From the NCBI RefSeq assembly GCF_014649035.1, contig NZ_BMSG01000017.1:1-64000 (forward strand): DNA of 64,000 bases, in the 5' to 3' direction. A model generated the notes under the pieces. It saw only the letters and a list, made by a program, of their open reading frames with translations, ran no database searches and was not told the DNA's origin. The stretch's first letter is position 1; each line of letters opens with the position of its first letter. The DNA is from Streptomyces sindenensis. GTDB taxonomy: Bacteria; Actinomycetota; Actinomycetes; Streptomycetales; Streptomycetaceae. Shown in pieces: positions 61,824 through 64,000 of the stretch. Position numbers and translations under genes: made by a program.

Positions 61824-62599
61824 TTCAGCCTGCTGGACGCCAGGACGGACACCAGGTGCAGCAGGGTCTGCAGCAGCGCGATGCCGGCCATGACCGCCAC
61901 GGTCAGGCGGGTGTAGAAGAGGTCGCCCGCGATCGCGTCCACGACGGCCACCACGAGGATCACCAGGGACGCCTCGATGCCGAGGATCAGCCGGTGGAAC
62001 TTGAGCGCGGCTGCGGCCTTGCGGGCCAGCGCCATCCCGGAGGAGCGCGGCTCGGAGGCCGCCTCCTTCACCGGCGGCAGCCCGCCCTGGTGACGGGCCA
62101 CGCCCACCAGGTCCGTCTCGGCCTTGATCAGGATCGCGCCGAGCGCCGCGAGCGTCCCGAGGAACGCCCAGAGCCAGTCGATCCGGCCCTCGCCCCAGAT
62201 GTCGGCGGCCCGCAGGCCGAGGCCCACCAGGACCGCCGCGTCGCACAGATAGGCGGCGACCCGGTCCAGGTAGACCCCACTGAGCGAGTACTGCTTCTTC
62301 CAGCGGGCCAGCTCGCCGTCCACGCAGTCGAAGAGCAGATAGAGCTGGACCATCACCACGCCGAGCACGGCGCCCCAGACGCCCGGCACCAGCAGCGCCG
62401 GGGCGGCCAGGGCTCCGGCCAGCGTCATGACGTACGTGACCTGGTTCGGCGTGACGCGGGTGTTCACCAGGTAGCGGTCCACGCGCAGCGAGACCTCGCG
62501 CATGTACATGCGCCCGGCCCAGTGCTCGCCGCTGCGCCGGTCCTTCACCCCCGGGGGGTGCACGACCGGACGGAGTTCAGCTACTGACGGTCGAGACAT
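61820..62599 (-). CDS. CDP-alcohol phosphatidyltransferase-like protein
   Basis: This 259-residue integral membrane protein has the CDP-alcohol transferase signature DCVDGELAR followed after eight residues by GVYLDRVAA. The usual pattern is DxxDGxxAR-x8-GxxxDxxxD; the last Asp, thought to be catalytic, is Ala here. It has about six hydrophobic helices. It probably transfers a phospho-alcohol from a CDP-activated donor, perhaps the product of the nucleotidyltransferase at the window end. It overlaps the dehydrogenase gene by 23 bases. Confidence 0.88.
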   Translation of the reverse strand: MSRPSVAELRPVVHPPGVKDRRSGEHWAGRMYMREVSLRVDRYLVNTRVTPNQVTYVMTLAGALAAPALLVPGVWGAVLGVVMVQLYLLFDCVDGELARWKKQYSLSGVYLDRVAAYLCDAAVLVGLGLRAADIWGEGRIDWLWAFLGTLAALGAILIKAETDLVGVARHQGGLPPVKEAASEPRSSGMALARKAAAALKFHRLILGIEASLVILVVAVVDAIAGDLFYTRLTVAVMAGIALLQTLLHLVSVLASSRLK

Positions 62600-63638
62600 A
62601 GTCGGCGTACGCGTCCCTGATCTGGTCGGTGGACAGGTTGAGGTGCTCCAGGACCGTGAAGCGTCCCGGACGCGTCTGCGGCGCGTAGTCGACGGCCTTG
62701 ACGAACTCGTCGACGCTGAACCCGATCTCCTCCGGCAGGACCGGCAGACCGTGGCGGCGCAGTATCGATGCCATCAGGAGGGACTCCTGGCGGGCACCGC
62801 GCAGATGCATGGCGAAGCAGGCGCCGAGGCCGACCTGTTCGCCATGGCTGGCCGCGCGCTGGGGGTAGAGCAGGTCGAAGGCGTGGTTGATCTCGTGGCA
62901 GGCGCCGGACGCCGGCCGCGAGTCGCCCGCGACCGACATCGAGATCCCGGTCAGCACGAGTCCCTCGGCCAGCACCTTCAGGAAGGCGTCGTCGCCGACG
63001 CCGCCCGGGTGGCGCAGCACGGCCTCGCCGGCCTGGCGGGCCATCGCGGCCGCGAGCCCGTCGATCTCCTCACCGTTGACCTCGTGGGCCAGCTCCCAGT
63101 CGGCGACGCAGGAGATGTTCGAGATCGCGTCGCCGATGCCGGAGCGGACGTAACGGGCGGGCGCCTCACGGATCACGTCGAGGTCGATGACCACGGCGAT
63201 CGGGGTGGGGACCCCGTAGGAGCCGCGCCCGTTGTCGTTGTCCAGCGTGGCGACCGGCGAGCACAGGCCGTCGTGCGAGAGGTTCGTCGCGACGGCGACC
63301 ATGGGCAGCCCGACCCGCGCCGCGGCGTACTTCGCCACGTCGATGATCTTGCCGCCGCCGAGGCCCACCACCGCGTCGTACCGGTTGCCCTTGATGCCGT
63401 CGGCGAGCTTCACCGCGGAGTCGATCGTGCCGTCGGAGACCGGGTACCAGTCGGCGCCGGGCAGGACCGGGGCGAGCCTCTCCTTCAGGGCGCGCCCGGA
63501 GCCGTCGCTGATCGCGATGGCGAGCTTGCCCGAGGAGGAGATCCGCTGATCGGCCAGGAGACCCGCCAGATCGTCCATGGCGCCGCGTCGGATGTCCACG
63601 ACGACCGGGGACGGAATGAGCCGGGTCAGTACTGGCAC
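62577..63638 (-). CDS. sn-glycerol-1-phosphate dehydrogenase-like iron-alcohol dehydrogenase
   Basis: The 353-residue enzyme belongs to the Fe/Zn-dependent polyol dehydrogenase group that includes glycerol-1-phosphate dehydrogenase (EgsA/AraM). GLGGGKIIDVAKYAA is the NAD-binding region, NLSHDGLCSPVAT and SGACHEINHAFD supply metal and substrate residues. It likely reduces dihydroxyacetone phosphate or another phospho-keto compound to feed the adjacent nucleotidyltransferase. GTG 63638 overlaps the neighbouring gene by 13 bases. Confidence 0.88.
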   Translation of the reverse strand: MPVLTRLIPSPVVVDIRRGAMDDLAGLLADQRISSSGKLAIAISDGSGRALKERLAPVLPGADWYPVSDGTIDSAVKLADGIKGNRYDAVVGLGGGKIIDVAKYAAARVGLPMVAVATNLSHDGLCSPVATLDNDNGRGSYGVPTPIAVVIDLDVIREAPARYVRSGIGDAISNISCVADWELAHEVNGEEIDGLAAAMARQAGEAVLRHPGGVGDDAFLKVLAEGLVLTGISMSVAGDSRPASGACHEINHAFDLLYPQRAASHGEQVGLGACFAMHLRGARQESLLMASILRRHGLPVLPEEIGFSVDEFVKAVDYAPQTRPGRFTVLEHLNLSTDQIRDAYADYVSTVSS

Positions 63639-64000
63639 GCGATCTCCCGGCCCTTCTTGAGGTCGTCGTGGTTGTCGATCTCGACCCAGGTCACGGTGCC
63701 GATGGGGGCCACGTCGACGGTGAAGCCGCGGTTCACGAGCTCCTGGTAGCCGTCCTCGTAGTAGAGGTCGGGGTCGCGCTCGAAGGTGGTCTTCAGCGCG
63801 TCCGCCAGCTCCTCGGCGGCCTCGGCCTCGATGAGGGTGACGCCGATGTACTCACCGGTGGCGGTGGCCGGGTCCATCAGCTTGGTGATCCGCCGGACGC
63901 CCTTGCCGTCCTCGGTGATGACCTTCATCTCCTCGTCGGCGAGCACCTTCTCGGTGTCCAGGGCGAGGATGATCTTCTGGCCCTTGCCGCGGGCGTCCAG
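63626..64000 (-). CDS. nucleotidyltransferase (phosphocholine cytidylyltransferase-like), partial
   Basis: Only the C-terminal 124 residues lie in the window; the N-terminus is beyond the end. The segments ILALDTEKVLADEEMKVI, ATATGEYIGVTLIEAEAA, LYYEDGYQELVNRGF and TVTWVEIDNHDDLKKGREI match the end of LicC-type NTP transferases, which activate a phospho-alcohol with CTP or similar. It is the first visible gene of the leftward surface-polymer operon and probably makes the donor used by the CDP-alcohol transferase. Confidence 0.85.
   Translation of the reverse strand: MDARGKGQKIILALDTEKVLADEEMKVITEDGKGVRRITKLMDPATATGEYIGVTLIEAEAAEELADALKTTFERDPDLYYEDGYQELVNRGFTVDVAPIGTVTWVEIDNHDDLKKGREIACQY

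Overview
The window looks like chromosomal DNA of a Streptomyces species or a close relative. GC content is very high, genes start with ATG or GTG in tightly overlapping operons, and several gene sets are typical of that group: a conservon (sensor kinase, roadblock protein, DUF742, small GTPase), a hopanoid operon, a LysM/M23 peptidase behind a c-di-AMP riboswitch, and many FadR/GntR, LacI, TetR and XRE regulators. Apart from one LuxR-type remnant there is no sign of phage, transposons, CRISPR or large mobile DNA.

Layout. 1-7.2 kb: a DUF2264 protein, the lactate-oxidation operon lutABC read leftward, its FadR-type regulator with matching operator palindromes, a LuxR-type HTH remnant and a DUF2510 membrane protein. 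7.2-12.4 kb: a Tat-exported phospholipase C, a GNAT, an alpha/beta hydrolase, a secreted serine hydrolase and a tRNA-Pro with a strong terminator. 12.5-14.7 kb: a split transketolase behind a MerR-type dyad, and an MmcQ/YjbR protein. 15-25.8 kb: a large secreted ThuA/sugar-dehydrogenase/PKD protein with a secreted sugar-phosphate-isomerase-like protein, an NAD-dependent epimerase, a GNAT, an NMT1/THI5-type ABC importer and a LacI regulator. The same operator palindrome lies before the LacI gene and before the secreted sugar operon. 25.8-30 kb: a conservon with a trailing GAF protein. 30.3-38 kb: a long-form GAPDH followed by mostly single genes (SnoaL-like, two FMN/F420 split-barrel proteins, membrane proteins, metallo-beta-lactamase fold hydrolase, TetR).

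38-44.7 kb is the most interesting part. Two STM4015-type leucine-rich-repeat-like paralogues, an STM4014 ATP-grasp protein, an STM4013 alkaline-phosphatase-fold hydrolase and two radical SAM enzymes (STM4012, STM4011) form one rightward operon. A small GDVL/GHAH protein and a DUF6745 protein read the other way. The shared intergenic region carries, on each strand, an element matching the LexA-independent DNA-damage (RecA-NDp / PafBC) promoter in sequence and exact spacing. I know of no assigned function for this gene set.

44.7-49 kb: an SGNH hydrolase, the LysM/M23 peptidase with its riboswitch, a dual-specificity-type phosphatase, and a DUF6126/XRE-cupin pair. 49-58.7 kb: a complete leftward hopanoid operon (hpnC, hpnD, hpnE, polyprenyl synthase, shc, hpnG, hpnH, hpnO) with 4-bp overlaps at most junctions. 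59.1-64 kb: a leftward cell-surface polymer/glycolipid set with a nucleotidyltransferase (cut by the window end), a glycerol-1-phosphate-dehydrogenase-like enzyme, a CDP-alcohol transferase with an altered active-site motif, a family 2 glycosyltransferase, and a TagGH-like ABC exporter.
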